A stretch of 64,000 nucleotides of DNA from RGIG4140 sp045614025 (GCA_045614025.1 JAZLCE010000013.1:1-64000); one strand, 5' to 3'. Positions 24,026 through 33,058 are shown, numbered from the stretch's first letter. Translations and numbers: made by a program. The notes: generated by a model not told the origin, from the letters alone.

Positions 24026-24466
24026 ATGAAACATGTTGATTTATATACAGATGGGGCGTGTTCAGGCAATCCAGGACCTGGAGGTTGGGGCATTCTTCTT
24101 GTTTGTGGTGATATTCAAAAAACCTTTTCTGGTGGCGCAAAAGAAACAACAAATAATCAAATGGAATTAACCGCCGTTATCGAAGGCCTTAAAAAATTAA
24201 AAATGAGTTGCCATGTTCATATTTATACAGATAGCAAATATGTTTTAGAAGGGGCAACCAAATGGATATGGGGCTGGAAAAAAAACAACTGGAAAAAAGC
24301 CGACAAGAAACCTGTTTTAAATCAAGAACTTTGGCAAGCATTAGATACAGAGCTTCAAAAGCATGAAATTGAATGGACATGGGTTAAAGGTCATGCAGGA
24401 CATGAGCAAAATGAACTTGTTGATAAACTTGCTTGCGAACAAAGAGATTTATTCTCAATATCCTAG
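24026..24466 (+). CDS. rnhA: Ribonuclease HI
   Basis: This 146-residue RNase HI removes RNA from RNA-DNA hybrids such as replication primers and R-loops. The acidic active site is complete: Asp9 (YTDGACSGNPGPGGWG), Glu47 (NNQMEL), Asp69 (YTDSKYV) and the C-terminal Asp in ELVDKLA, with His in KGHAGHE. The basic-protrusion segment WIWGWKKNNWKKADKKPV is present. An upstream in-frame ATG at 23990 is rejected because AAAGGA lies 7-10 nt before the ATG at 24026, which also matches the family start. Confidence 0.95.
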   Translation: MKHVDLYTDGACSGNPGPGGWGILLVCGDIQKTFSGGAKETTNNQMELTAVIEGLKKLKMSCHVHIYTDSKYVLEGATKWIWGWKKNNWKKADKKPVLNQELWQALDTELQKHEIEWTWVKGHAGHEQNELVDKLACEQRDLFSIS

Positions 24467-24472
24467 AAAATT

Positions 24473-26242
24473 TTATTCGTTATCAAAAAGAGAGGGAAAA
24501 TTTTCTTTTTCTTGAGGCATCACTTTTTTAAGTAAAGAATACCATTCTTCAATTGGAACAAGACCTTTAATTCTTTCAGGATAAACTTGATTTTTTCCAA
24601 ATAAAAGACCTTGTGTTTTAAGTGCTAATTTATTTTCTTTTAAAAATTTCTTTGAATGCTCCTTAGTTGCATCTAATCGTAAAAATAAAATTTCATTTTC
24701 TTTATAGCTAGTAAAATGTTTTAGATAATATGAAAATGATAGCTCATTTAGAAAACAAGATAAACAGAGTCCTCGTTCAACTGAAAGATACATCGGTTGA
24801 TTTTCTTTTCTTAAAGAGTCGATTGTTTCTGGATTTGTTTTAATTGAAATATTGCCAAAAACTGAAACAATTAACCAAATTAACAAAACGATTTGAGGCA
24901 CACGAATTAAAACAGGATATTGTTTTAACTTTCTTAATGCGCCAAATAAAGCAGGATATTTTTTAAAAATTTCAAATGGTAATAAAGCAATAAAAAACCA
25001 TATTGCAAATAAAATAAAAATATAACCTTTTACACTTGAAAATGAAACAAGTGTTTCATTTAAATAAGGCTTTGGCAATAAAAAGAAAAGCAAAATAGCC
25101 ATACCAACATTAAATTTTGGTCGATATAACAACCAAGCAAGTGTTAAAAATGAAATAACAATAAAAATGCCATAAACCTCAAAAAAAACAATGCATTCTG
25201 GATAAAAATAAAATAAAATAGCCAAGCATGAAAATAAAAATGCAAAAGATTTTTTAATAAGCCCAATGTTTTTTACAAGAGACTCTTTTTGATCTGGCAA
25301 TGATAAGAACAAATAAAATAAAGGAGAAAGGAAGAAAAGCAAGATTCCTGATATAACTGCATTTAACCAATTTAATTCCTCGCTTAAAAATATATATGAT
25401 CCTTGTTGAGGAGAAACACCTGTCTCAAAAATTCCAGCAGAAGAAATTAAAGTAATCATAAATGAATCAGGTATCTTGGCTGTATCCATTTTAATAAGTA
25501 ATGATGCTTGATTATCCTTAAAATCTTTTTGAATAACCTCAAAATCATCTAATTCTTGAGACTGCAAATTCAAAAAAGATACATCTTGATTAAATGTTGC
25601 AATCAATTGAGCATGATTTTTATCAATAACATTCCAAGATACATCAACTTCTTTATTTTTAGGCGGTCTAACAGCCAATTGAAATTGCCGCATCATTTTT
25701 GAACAAATATCTGTTGGGTATTTTGAATCATTTTTAAGTGAAAGAGATAAATCTAACATCTCCTCAAGACAAACAGATTCTTTACAAGCTTTGATAGAAA
25801 ATTTTTTATTTAAATTAAATTCTTGAGTTCCTTGTTTTAAAAAATAAATAAGTGGGAAATAAACTTCTGTTTTATAACCTGTAAACTTTCGATCACTTAA
25901 ACTTGAAATAGGATATAAAATTTCTTCTTTTAAAATTTCTTTATTATCTGAAGGAAGAATTGTTGGTTTTTCTAAAACCCAACCATCATCTAACAAACCC
26001 TCAACCATCAAAAATAAAGAATGATTTTTTGGTATTCCCCCACTACAAGAAATTAAACGAAATTTTCCAATATTTGTTTTTTGATAATCCCCCAATCCTT
26101 TTCGTCCAGTAAAAAGACCCTGTTCTGCAATAGGTTCTTCATCTAAAAGAGATGCAGAAGACTCTAATAAAGGTGTGCTTGCTTGCGCAAAACACGTAAA
26201 AACTTGAAATAAAAAGCATAAAAATACTAAAAAATACCTCAT
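24473..26242 (-). CDS. DsbD/ScsB-like membrane thiol-disulfide protein, degenerate
   Basis: This 589-residue protein has a signal peptide, a periplasmic N-terminal domain like the alpha domain of DsbD (about 25-275), about eight membrane segments (295-480), and a C-terminal thioredoxin-like domain with a CLSC active-site pair. DsbD passes electrons from cytoplasmic thioredoxin to periplasmic partners using a Cys pair in its membrane core. Here the first membrane segment reads LLFFLSPLFYL, with Ser where Cys is expected before Pro, and I find no obvious second membrane Cys. The N-terminal pair is present as CKESVC. It may be a non-canonical relay or have lost transport. No SD is visible at 26242. 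Confidence 0.65.
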   Translation of the reverse strand: MRYFLVFLCFLFQVFTCFAQASTPLLESSASLLDEEPIAEQGLFTGRKGLGDYQKTNIGKFRLISCSGGIPKNHSLFLMVEGLLDDGWVLEKPTILPSDNKEILKEEILYPISSLSDRKFTGYKTEVYFPLIYFLKQGTQEFNLNKKFSIKACKESVCLEEMLDLSLSLKNDSKYPTDICSKMMRQFQLAVRPPKNKEVDVSWNVIDKNHAQLIATFNQDVSFLNLQSQELDDFEVIQKDFKDNQASLLIKMDTAKIPDSFMITLISSAGIFETGVSPQQGSYIFLSEELNWLNAVISGILLFFLSPLFYLFLSLPDQKESLVKNIGLIKKSFAFLFSCLAILFYFYPECIVFFEVYGIFIVISFLTLAWLLYRPKFNVGMAILLFFLLPKPYLNETLVSFSSVKGYIFILFAIWFFIALLPFEIFKKYPALFGALRKLKQYPVLIRVPQIVLLIWLIVSVFGNISIKTNPETIDSLRKENQPMYLSVERGLCLSCFLNELSFSYYLKHFTSYKENEILFLRLDATKEHSKKFLKENKLALKTQGLLFGKNQVYPERIKGLVPIEEWYSLLKKVMPQEKENFPSLFDNE

Positions 26243-26267
26243 AAATGCTACTATAACAAAAAAAAAC

Positions 26268-26296
26268 TTGCTTGTCTTTAAAAAAATGTGTAAATT
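26268..26296 (+). promoter_or_regulatory. Possible promoter of infC
   Basis: TTGCTT (26268-26273), 17 bp, TAAATT (26291-26296). A second register, TTGTCT, 17 bp, TTATAA (26272-26300), is equally good. Confidence 0.4.
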
Positions 26297-26333
26297 ATAA
26301 AGGATTTTTTAATAACAATTAATGGAGGCTCGT

Positions 26334-26876
26334 ATTAAACCGAATATGTCAAACGCTCAAAATGATGATAAGAATAATCCAAGAATCAATGAGCAAATTA
26401 CAAATCCGCAAGTTCGATTAATTTTATCTACTGGTGAAAATATCGGAATTATATCCACAAGAGAAGCGCTTAAAAAAGCAGAAGAAGCTGGTTTAGATTT
26501 AATTGAAATTGCACCAAACGATTCATGTCCAGTATGCAAAATTTTAGATTTCGGTAAATATAAATACGAGATGCAAAAAAGAAAAGCGGACGCTCGAAAA
26601 AAACAAAAAACCGTTGAAGTTAAAGAAATTAAATTCACATCTAATATCGGTGAAAATGACTATTTAGTTAAAATGCGTGCTGCTAAACGCTTTTTAGAAA
26701 GCGGTAATAAGGTTAAATTTACACTTCGTTTCCGTGGAAGAGAAATGTCTTATGTTGACCTTGGAACAGAAGTTTTGAAAAGAGCTATTTCTGATTTAGA
26801 AGGCGTTGGTAAAGTTGAATCTGAACCAAAATTAGAAGGCCGTCAAATGGGAATGATGATGGCTCCTAATAAATAA
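26334..26876 (+). CDS. infC: Translation initiation factor IF-3, probable AUU start
   Basis: IF-3 binds the 30S subunit, prevents premature 50S joining and rejects non-standard start codons. The 180-residue product has the N-terminal domain (PRINEQI, then LIEIAPNDSCPVCKILDFGKYKYE), the Lys-rich linker, and the C-terminal domain (EIKFTSNIGENDY, FTLRFRGREMSY). An ATG at 26322 overlaps the only SD (GGAGG, 26324-26328), so it cannot use it. ATT-AAA at 26334 is 5 nt after that SD and reproduces the AUU-AAA start of E. coli infC, known for autoregulation. ATG at 26346 is another option. Confidence 0.9.
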   Translation: MKPNMSNAQNDDKNNPRINEQITNPQVRLILSTGENIGIISTREALKKAEEAGLDLIEIAPNDSCPVCKILDFGKYKYEMQKRKADARKKQKTVEVKEIKFTSNIGENDYLVKMRAAKRFLESGNKVKFTLRFRGREMSYVDLGTEVLKRAISDLEGVGKVESEPKLEGRQMGMMMAPNK

Positions 26877-26898
26877 GAAAAAAAATCATATACAAATT

Positions 26899-26927
26899 AG
26901 CCCCATTCTAAATGGGGCTTTTTTTTA
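26899..26927 (+). terminator. Terminator of infC
   Basis: AGCCCCATT (26899-26907) pairs perfectly with AATGGGGCT (26911-26919), then a long T-run. It separates infC from rpmI/rplT, which lie about 6 kb away on the other strand. Confidence 0.9.
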
Positions 26928-26932
26928 ACACA

Positions 26933-26961
26933 TTGACTTTTTTAAGTTTTTTTGATATACT
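26933..26961 (+). promoter_or_regulatory. Promoter of the methyltransferase gene
   Basis: TTGACT (26933-26938), 17 bp, TATACT (26956-26961). Confidence 0.65.
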
Positions 26962-27001
26962 AGCCTTATAAAACAATAAATTATTAAAAACATCAAAAAA
27001 A

Positions 27002-27592
27002 ATGAGCAAAAAACATTATTACGACCAAAAATATAGTTATACTTATCCCGTTTTTAGATGGGATGGTTTTTGGGTGTTTTGCACATTACCAGTTAAAGAA
27101 ATTGCAAAAATTTATGAAAATGAAACAGGAAAAAAACCAACCTCTTTTTTTGATTGTGGTTGCGCAACAGGAGAACTTTTAAAACAAGCTGAAAGCATGA
27201 ATATGCGCGTTCAGGGGATTGATATAAAAAAATACCCTGCTGTTTTTCGATCAAATCATCCAAACATTGAAATAGTTTCAATTATAAACTATCAAAAACC
27301 AATTCATCATGATATTGTTTTTTTAAATGGCACCCTCACCTATTTAACAGAAAAAGAAGTTGATGTGGCATTACAAAAATTTAAATCTGCCGGCCTTGTT
27401 ATTGCAATTCATAACACCGTTGAAGATGATGAAAAAGCAGGTGGTCCAGAATATCGAGATCCCAAACCAAACAAACCTCGTCTTATAAAAAGACAACAAT
27501 GGTGGATTGAAAAATTTAAATCGAATGGGTTTGAAGCTAAATACGATCCTAAAACAGATTGTTTTATTGCAAAATTCAAAGAAAGAGAATAA
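27002..27592 (+). CDS. Class I SAM-dependent methyltransferase of unknown substrate
   Basis: This 196-residue protein has a SAM-binding motif I FFDCGCATGELL (about 49-60), an acidic loop GIDIKKYP (about 73-80) and a beta4 region with DIVFLNGTLTYLT. A C-terminal Lys-rich segment precedes FIAKFKERE. The fold is clear but the substrate is not. No SD is visible before the ATG. It converges with the next gene with an 8-nt gap and no terminator. Confidence 0.7.
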   Translation: MSKKHYYDQKYSYTYPVFRWDGFWVFCTLPVKEIAKIYENETGKKPTSFFDCGCATGELLKQAESMNMRVQGIDIKKYPAVFRSNHPNIEIVSIINYQKPIHHDIVFLNGTLTYLTEKEVDVALQKFKSAGLVIAIHNTVEDDEKAGGPEYRDPKPNKPRLIKRQQWWIEKFKSNGFEAKYDPKTDCFIAKFKERE

Positions 27593-27600
27593 TTTTATTT

Positions 27601-28800
27601 CTAATATTTAATATTTTGTCTTGATAATGAAAAAAGATCTTTAAAAAACAGCAAACAACCATTCGGTATTTTTTTTAAACAAGGTGTTTTTAATTCTTGA
27701 TCCAAACTTTCTTTATTAAAGTACCCTTTTTGAATCAAATCAAAAAGCTGACTTGCATATGCTAAAACATAAATTGCTTCTTTTGTTGCAATATCTTTAT
27801 AAGATTTAATTACTTGTTTTACACACCAAGACCATTCAGATGAGCTTTCAGCATTATTTTTTTTAATTAAATCTTTAAGTTCATCTTTAAATTGAATTTT
27901 TGCAACCTCTTTAGCATCCGATGGCAAAATATCTTTATAAAAACTCTTTTCAATAAACTCATTAGTATATTGCGCTGTATAATCATAAGATTTACCCAAC
28001 GGCATTCCCCCCAACAAAACCTTGGTTGGAGCTAAATCAAACTCACCTGTTTTCCATTCCACTTGATCAACTTTAACCCAATAATTCTGATTAAATAAAA
28101 CAGGGCAACCATTTGAAAGAAGAAATTCATATCCAACACTTGTTCTATCAACATCAACACGTTTTTTCCAATAATCTGGCAGCTCATGATCCAACACATA
28201 TCTTGCCGTTACACAAACATATTTTTCACCATGATACATAACCTCAGGAACATGCTCATACCAAAGCTGAGCAGTTGGAGACATAGAACCCCAAAAATTC
28301 CTGCCATTTGAAATACATCCTGCAACATGATTTCGATTGCTTTCTTCATAATAAGGGGCAACAATCTTGTTAAATGTATATGTTTTTCCTGTTGGATATA
28401 ATAAGCCAATTTCATCTAATCTTTTAGACGTTTCTTTATCAGCAATCATCATTGGATATTCACCGAATGAAACCGTTAACCCTGGTTTCAATTTATTTTT
28501 TGAATCCGTTAATAGCTGATTTAAATCCTTTGGTAAAACTTTTTGATCCAACAAAGGGGCCAAACCTAAATTTTTACTTGTATTTAAAACGGCTGTTTTT
28601 GAACCATCCGGATTTTTGATTTGCATAGAAAGCAAATCATCATCATTCGAAAAACCATTATCCCATAGGGAAACTTTTTGTTCTTGAATCAATCTATTAG
28701 AATCTGTTTTTGAAAAACATGATTTATTGAGTCTTGCCCCCAAAATACCAGCCAAATCTGTTGCCACAAATGTTTGATTCGAATAATTAAAGATAGCCAT
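27601..28800 (-). CDS. Hypothetical protein with SFGEYP-type domain
   Basis: This 399-residue protein has no signal peptide. A central stretch follows a pattern I have seen in proteins of gut bacteria: VSFGEYP, later GKTYTFN, then YHGEKYVCVTARY, YWVKVDQVEW and VLLGGMPL, resembling DUF6273-like domains. The rest is unassigned. It lies 7 nt downstream of ffh on the same strand and could be read through from it, although no functional link is known. Confidence 0.5.
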   Translation of the reverse strand: MAIFNYSNQTFVATDLAGILGARLNKSCFSKTDSNRLIQEQKVSLWDNGFSNDDDLLSMQIKNPDGSKTAVLNTSKNLGLAPLLDQKVLPKDLNQLLTDSKNKLKPGLTVSFGEYPMMIADKETSKRLDEIGLLYPTGKTYTFNKIVAPYYEESNRNHVAGCISNGRNFWGSMSPTAQLWYEHVPEVMYHGEKYVCVTARYVLDHELPDYWKKRVDVDRTSVGYEFLLSNGCPVLFNQNYWVKVDQVEWKTGEFDLAPTKVLLGGMPLGKSYDYTAQYTNEFIEKSFYKDILPSDAKEVAKIQFKDELKDLIKKNNAESSSEWSWCVKQVIKSYKDIATKEAIYVLAYASQLFDLIQKGYFNKESLDQELKTPCLKKIPNGCLLFFKDLFSLSRQNIKY

Positions 28801-28807
28801 AAAAAAA

Positions 28808-30313
28808 TTATTTTCCTTTTAACATCTTTTCCAATTCGCTCATATCAGGCATTTGCCCATTTTTCATCATGCTTTGCAATTCACTCATATTTGGCATACC
28901 ATTTTTACCCATCATCCCTTGAAGCGCGCTCATATCAGGCATAGAATTACCACCCATCATTCCTTTTAAAGCAGACATGCCTCCAAATTTTTTAAGCATT
29001 CCCATCATCCCAAACGGGCTCATTTTTTTCATCTTTTTCATCACTGTTGCCATTTGCTCATATTGTTTTAACAAACGGTTCACATCATTAACACTTACTC
29101 CTGCTCCATTTGCGATTCGAATTTTTCTAGAAGCTTTTAAAAGATCTGGATTTTTGCGTTCTTTTTCAGTCATTGAAAGAATAATAGCTTGTTGACGCAA
29201 AATTAACTTATTATCAATTCCAGCAGCTTCAATTTTATCTTGCATTTTGCTAAGACCTGGAATCATCTTCATCACGCCTTTAATATCCCCCATGTTGGAA
29301 ATTTGACGCATTTGAGAAAGCATATCATTTAAATCAAAACGCCCACTCATCATTCGTTCAGCAGTGTTCATTGCTTCTTCTTGATTAATCTTTTCCATGG
29401 CCGTTTCAACAAGCCCAACAACATCTCCCATACCTAAAATGCGTTCTGCAATTCTGTTTGCATCAAAAACTTCTAAAGCATCAGCTTTTTCCCCAACCCC
29501 CAAATATTGAATTGGAACACCCGTTATTTCTCGCATAGAAAGAGCGGCGCCCCCTCTTGCATCCCCATCAATTCTAGTTAAAACAAGACCTGTAATCCCA
29601 ATTTTTTCATTAAACTCTTTTGCAACTGTAACAGCATCTTGCCCCATTAAAGAATCCACAACTAAAAGAGTTTCTTTTGGCATTGATAAGTCTCTGATCT
29701 TTTGAACTTCCTGCATCATCTCTTCATCAATATGCAAGCGTCCTGCCGTATCTAAAATCAAAACATCATACAACTCTTCTTTTGCTGTTTTTAAAGCTCT
29801 TTTTGTAATCTCAATTGGATTTTCTTTTTTTATAATTGGCAAAACAGATAAATCATTTTTTTCACCCAATTCGCTTAATTGTTCTTGCGCGGCTGGTCTA
29901 TATGTATCCAAACTTGCAAGTAAAACTTTTTTACCCTCTTTCTTTAACCGTTTGGCAAGTTTTGCAGAAGAAGTTGTTTTACCCGATCCTTGAAGACCAA
30001 CCATTAAAACAACATTTTGTTGATATTGAATTAAATTAAGTGGTGTTGAAGTTCCCAACAACTGAACCAATTCATCATGAACAATTTTAACCACCATTTG
30101 AGCTGGCGATATTGACTTAATAACCTGCTCTCCAACTGCTTTTTCTTTTACTTTTTGAATAAATGTTTTAACAACAGGTAAAGCAACATCAGCCTCCAAC
30201 AATGCAATCTTAATTTCACGCATTGTTTCATCAACTGAACTTTGAGTTAAAATCCCACGTTTTGTTAATTTATCAAACGCTTTTGATAATCTATCTGCTA
30301 AACCTTGAAACAT
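28808..30313 (-). CDS. ffh: Signal recognition particle protein Ffh
   Basis: Ffh binds 4.5S RNA and signal peptides and delivers ribosomes to FtsY (also in this window). The 501 residues include the N domain, the G domain with GLQGSGKTTSSAKLA (G1), DTYRPAAQEQL, DTAGRLH (G3) and TRIDGDARGG (G4), and a Met-rich M domain from about 300. The tail carries a short tandem repeat of MPDMSALQGMMGKNG-like units, longer than usual. The start at 30313 (MFQGLADRLSKAF) is chosen since AAAGGA is 6 nt upstream; an in-frame ATG at 30328 precedes that SD. Confidence 0.95.
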   Translation of the reverse strand: MFQGLADRLSKAFDKLTKRGILTQSSVDETMREIKIALLEADVALPVVKTFIQKVKEKAVGEQVIKSISPAQMVVKIVHDELVQLLGTSTPLNLIQYQQNVVLMVGLQGSGKTTSSAKLAKRLKKEGKKVLLASLDTYRPAAQEQLSELGEKNDLSVLPIIKKENPIEITKRALKTAKEELYDVLILDTAGRLHIDEEMMQEVQKIRDLSMPKETLLVVDSLMGQDAVTVAKEFNEKIGITGLVLTRIDGDARGGAALSMREITGVPIQYLGVGEKADALEVFDANRIAERILGMGDVVGLVETAMEKINQEEAMNTAERMMSGRFDLNDMLSQMRQISNMGDIKGVMKMIPGLSKMQDKIEAAGIDNKLILRQQAIILSMTEKERKNPDLLKASRKIRIANGAGVSVNDVNRLLKQYEQMATVMKKMKKMSPFGMMGMLKKFGGMSALKGMMGGNSMPDMSALQGMMGKNGMPNMSELQSMMKNGQMPDMSELEKMLKGK

Positions 30314-30341
30314 TATAAATCCTTTCATTTTTGTTTGTTTA

Positions 30342-30370
30342 TTTATAGTTTAAACAGACAAAAAAGTCAA
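30342..30370 (-). promoter_or_regulatory. Promoter of ffh
   Basis: Minus-strand TTGACT (30365-30370), 17 bp, TATAAA (30342-30347). Twenty nt around the -35 (30358-30377) are identical to those of the GT6 gene promoter at 32378-32397. Confidence 0.7.
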
Positions 30371-30421
30371 AGATTCTCTAAATAAAATTCCTTTTTTATG
30401 ATATTTTAAACACAAATAATT

Positions 30422-32323
30422 TTATTTCTTCTTCAAAATCATTTTTTTAACAGCCTCAAACTCACCAGAAGGAGCACATCCAGTATCTGGGAAAATATAA
30501 TCTGGCGTTAAAATTAATGGATCTTTTTGATCATTTTGCATATTTACCAAATATTTGTTTAAATAACTCTCTTCCTTCCATTTTGGAGTCGCATTTTCTT
30601 TTATATCCGAATCAACCCAATTTTGAATTGTTTGAGATAATTTTATAAAACCATTTTTTGTTCCACCATAAAAAACATTTTGCACATAAAATTTACCATC
30701 AACTTCTTTTATATAGGCTTTTGATGTTTTATTTCGCTCATATGGTAATAAATTCATTTCCCAACGATAATGCCAAGGGTGAATTGCATAAACTAATTCT
30801 TGATCTTTAGTTGGCAAAATCTCTTCATTAAGATTAGTTAACACATAAAGGTTCACATCCATAAAATAAACATAATCAAATGCATCTAATTCTTTTTTTA
30901 TCTTTTGAATAATATGGTGTTTTTTTAGTTCAAAATCATTTTCATGAACAACTACTTTTTGAGCTATTTTATGATCTATTTTTAAATCCTTCGTATCTGT
31001 AAACACAAAATACTTTTTATGATGATGCGGCAGAAAATTCTTTTTTGAAGATTGATAAAAAGCATTCCATTGTTTAGAATCATCACCCGAAACAAAAGTG
31101 ATCACCGCAATTTTTTTGGGTGTTCGATCTAAAACTTTTGATTGAGTCAATGGTTCATATTCATCCAATGCATAATAAGATCGGTGGTAAACTTTTACCC
31201 CATCTTCAGATGCAATAGATATGGTGTTTTTTGTTCTTCCTAAAACAGTAAGCGACTGATCTTTCCCATTTAATGTTTTTGATTCAGGATTATAATGATA
31301 AAGTTTCTTTTCTCCATTTTTGCGTATATATACTAAATTCGCATCAACCTCTCTTTCTTTTAATGGCATACATGACGCTTTAAATGCAACAGCATCAGGC
31401 ATTACAATCATTGGCATTGTGGAACTTTTAGACTTTGAATTCAGATAGGCATTTAAAAAACTTTCATCCATTAATTTTGGAACAAAATCTTTTTTCAAAT
31501 CCAACTCAACATTATTTTTAATTGTCTTAACTAATTCAAAAAAGGATTCTTTAGTTCCTCCAAAAAAAGATTTTGTCATATAAAATTTTCTTTCTTCTGT
31601 TGGAACATAACTAGCTGATTTAATATTTTTTTCAAAGGGAAACTGTTCTTCATTCCACTCATAAAAACAAGGATGAATCATCGAAACAATTCCTTGTCCT
31701 TTGGTTGGAAGAATTTCTTCATTTATATCAACTGTTGGAAGAAAAGATATATCCGCAAAATAAATATAATCAAATGATTTTAAAACACTTTTTATTCTAT
31801 CAAAAGCATGAAATTTTTTTAAATTCAAACTTTCTTCTCTTTTATCATATTGAGCAATTTTCAACACATTTTTACTAACTTTAAGATTATTATTATCCGT
31901 TAAAACAAAATATTTCTTTGAATGCTTTGGTAAGAAATGTTTTTCCATGGTTTCATAAAAAACTTTCCATTTTTCATCACTCTCACCCATTGAAAAAGTC
32001 AAAACTGCAATACTTTTGTTTTTTTCATTATGCATATATGATTTTGATAACAATTCATACTCATCATCTGCAAAGTGAACTTTGTAATAAAGCTCTATAT
32101 CATTTTCATTTTTAATTACAAATGAATTTTTTGTTTTATTCAAAACTTTAAAATTACCATTTTCACTCTTTAAGATTTTAGATTCAGGATAATATTTGAA
32201 AAATTCTGACCAACCTCTGATATCAACATAAAAATCTTCAGTTTTTTCTTTTTTAGAAAAAACAAAAAAGCTACTTAAAACTAAACAAATACAAAATAAA
32301 AAAATCAACAATCTTTTTTTCAT
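30422..32323 (-). CDS. Membrane-anchored protein with two tandem GT6 glycosyltransferase domains
   Basis: This 633-residue protein begins with one hydrophobic signal/anchor (about 4-23). Two homologous domains follow, about 95-310 and 405-625. Each has a KxIAVxTF strand, an FLPxHxKKYFVxTD segment, a central DYxYFxD motif (ADIS in the first, MDVN in the second), an ILPTK-IHP block, an FYGGTK or FFGGTK acceptor-site motif and an E-S-x-L-N-x-YL C-terminal motif. These match GT6, the family of human ABO transferases with known bacterial members. Donor and acceptor are unknown. The metal motif departs from DxD in the first copy, so only the second may be active. Confidence 0.75.
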   Translation of the reverse strand: MKKRLLIFLFCICLVLSSFFVFSKKEKTEDFYVDIRGWSEFFKYYPESKILKSENGNFKVLNKTKNSFVIKNENDIELYYKVHFADDEYELLSKSYMHNEKNKSIAVLTFSMGESDEKWKVFYETMEKHFLPKHSKKYFVLTDNNNLKVSKNVLKIAQYDKREESLNLKKFHAFDRIKSVLKSFDYIYFADISFLPTVDINEEILPTKGQGIVSMIHPCFYEWNEEQFPFEKNIKSASYVPTEERKFYMTKSFFGGTKESFFELVKTIKNNVELDLKKDFVPKLMDESFLNAYLNSKSKSSTMPMIVMPDAVAFKASCMPLKEREVDANLVYIRKNGEKKLYHYNPESKTLNGKDQSLTVLGRTKNTISIASEDGVKVYHRSYYALDEYEPLTQSKVLDRTPKKIAVITFVSGDDSKQWNAFYQSSKKNFLPHHHKKYFVFTDTKDLKIDHKIAQKVVVHENDFELKKHHIIQKIKKELDAFDYVYFMDVNLYVLTNLNEEILPTKDQELVYAIHPWHYRWEMNLLPYERNKTSKAYIKEVDGKFYVQNVFYGGTKNGFIKLSQTIQNWVDSDIKENATPKWKEESYLNKYLVNMQNDQKDPLILTPDYIFPDTGCAPSGEFEAVKKMILKKK

Positions 32324-32361
32324 AAGTTATCCTGTTAATAAAATCCAAATTCGTTTTTTTA

Positions 32362-32390
32362 CTAATAACTAAAAGATACAAAAAAGTCAA
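32362..32390 (-). promoter_or_regulatory. Promoter of the GT6 gene
   Basis: Minus-strand TTGACT (32385-32390), 17 bp, TATTAG (32362-32367). Confidence 0.6.
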
Positions 32391-32440
32391 AGATTCTTAA
32401 AAAAAATAGTTGAAAATTTTTTCTATTATAACAAACAAAT

Positions 32441-32474
32441 AAAAAAAGCGCTTCATCTTGAAGCGCCTTTTTTA
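32441..32474 (-). terminator. Terminator of rpmI-rplT
   Basis: GCGCTTCA (32448-32455) pairs with TGAAGCGC (32459-32466), with A- and T-runs on both sides. Confidence 0.85.
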
Positions 32475-32491
32475 TATTTAAATGACTTTAA

Positions 32492-32845
32492 TTATAAAGC
32501 AGCTTTTGCCTTTTCAACCAATGAAGCAAATGCTTTTGAATCATTCAAAGCAATATCAGCCAACATTTTACGATCTAAAGCAATACCAGCTTTTGCCAAG
32601 CCATTCATAAAGCGGGAATAAACCATGCCGTTTGCACGAACAGCCGCATTAATACGGACAATCCACAATTGGCGGATTTCTGTTTTTTTCTTGCGACGGT
32701 CACGGTAGGCATATTGCAAACCTTTTTCAACTTTTTGTTTTGCAACTGTGTATACCTTGGAGTTACGTCCACGGTAACCTTTTGCCATTTTTAAAATTTT
32801 GTTATGTTTTGCACGAACTGTCGTGCCGCGTTTAACTCTAGCCAT
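32492..32845 (-). CDS. rplT: Ribosomal protein bL20
   Basis: This 117-residue bL20 is of normal length: MARVKRGTTVRAKHNKILKMAKGYRGRNSK at the basic N terminus (given here in part), then RDRRKKKTEIRQLWIVRINAA and a C-terminal globular domain with LDRKMLADIA. It is an early 23S rRNA assembly protein. It follows rpmI by 12 nt, the normal order, but infC is not upstream; here infC is 6 kb away in opposite orientation. Confidence 0.97.
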   Translation of the reverse strand: MARVKRGTTVRAKHNKILKMAKGYRGRNSKVYTVAKQKVEKGLQYAYRDRRKKKTEIRQLWIVRINAAVRANGMVYSRFMNGLAKAGIALDRKMLADIALNDSKAFASLVEKAKAAL

Positions 32846-32857
32846 TTGTAAACCTCC

Positions 32858-33052
32858 TTATCCGATCAAAAATTTCTTAATGACTTTTGTAGCAGCTTCA
32901 CTCATAATTGTGCAGCCTCTTGCTTTTCTTTTCATTTTAGAAGTTTTACAAAGTAAGTTATGACGTTTAAAGGATTGAGTTCCTTTGACTTTTCCTGTTC
33001 CTGTTAAGGAAAAACGCTTTTTAACAGCGCTTTTTGTTTTCAATTTAGGCAT
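32858..33052 (-). CDS. rpmI: Ribosomal protein bL35
   Basis: This 64-residue protein starts MPKLKTKSAVKKRF and has the conserved KRHNLLCKTSKMKRKARG core. The ATG at 33052 is chosen over 33058 because AAAGGG is then about 8 nt upstream and because bL35 begins MPK. A 65-nt leader precedes it. Confidence 0.95.
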   Translation of the reverse strand: MPKLKTKSAVKKRFSLTGTGKVKGTQSFKRHNLLCKTSKMKRKARGCTIMSEAATKVIKKFLIG

Positions 33053-33058
33053 TTTCAT

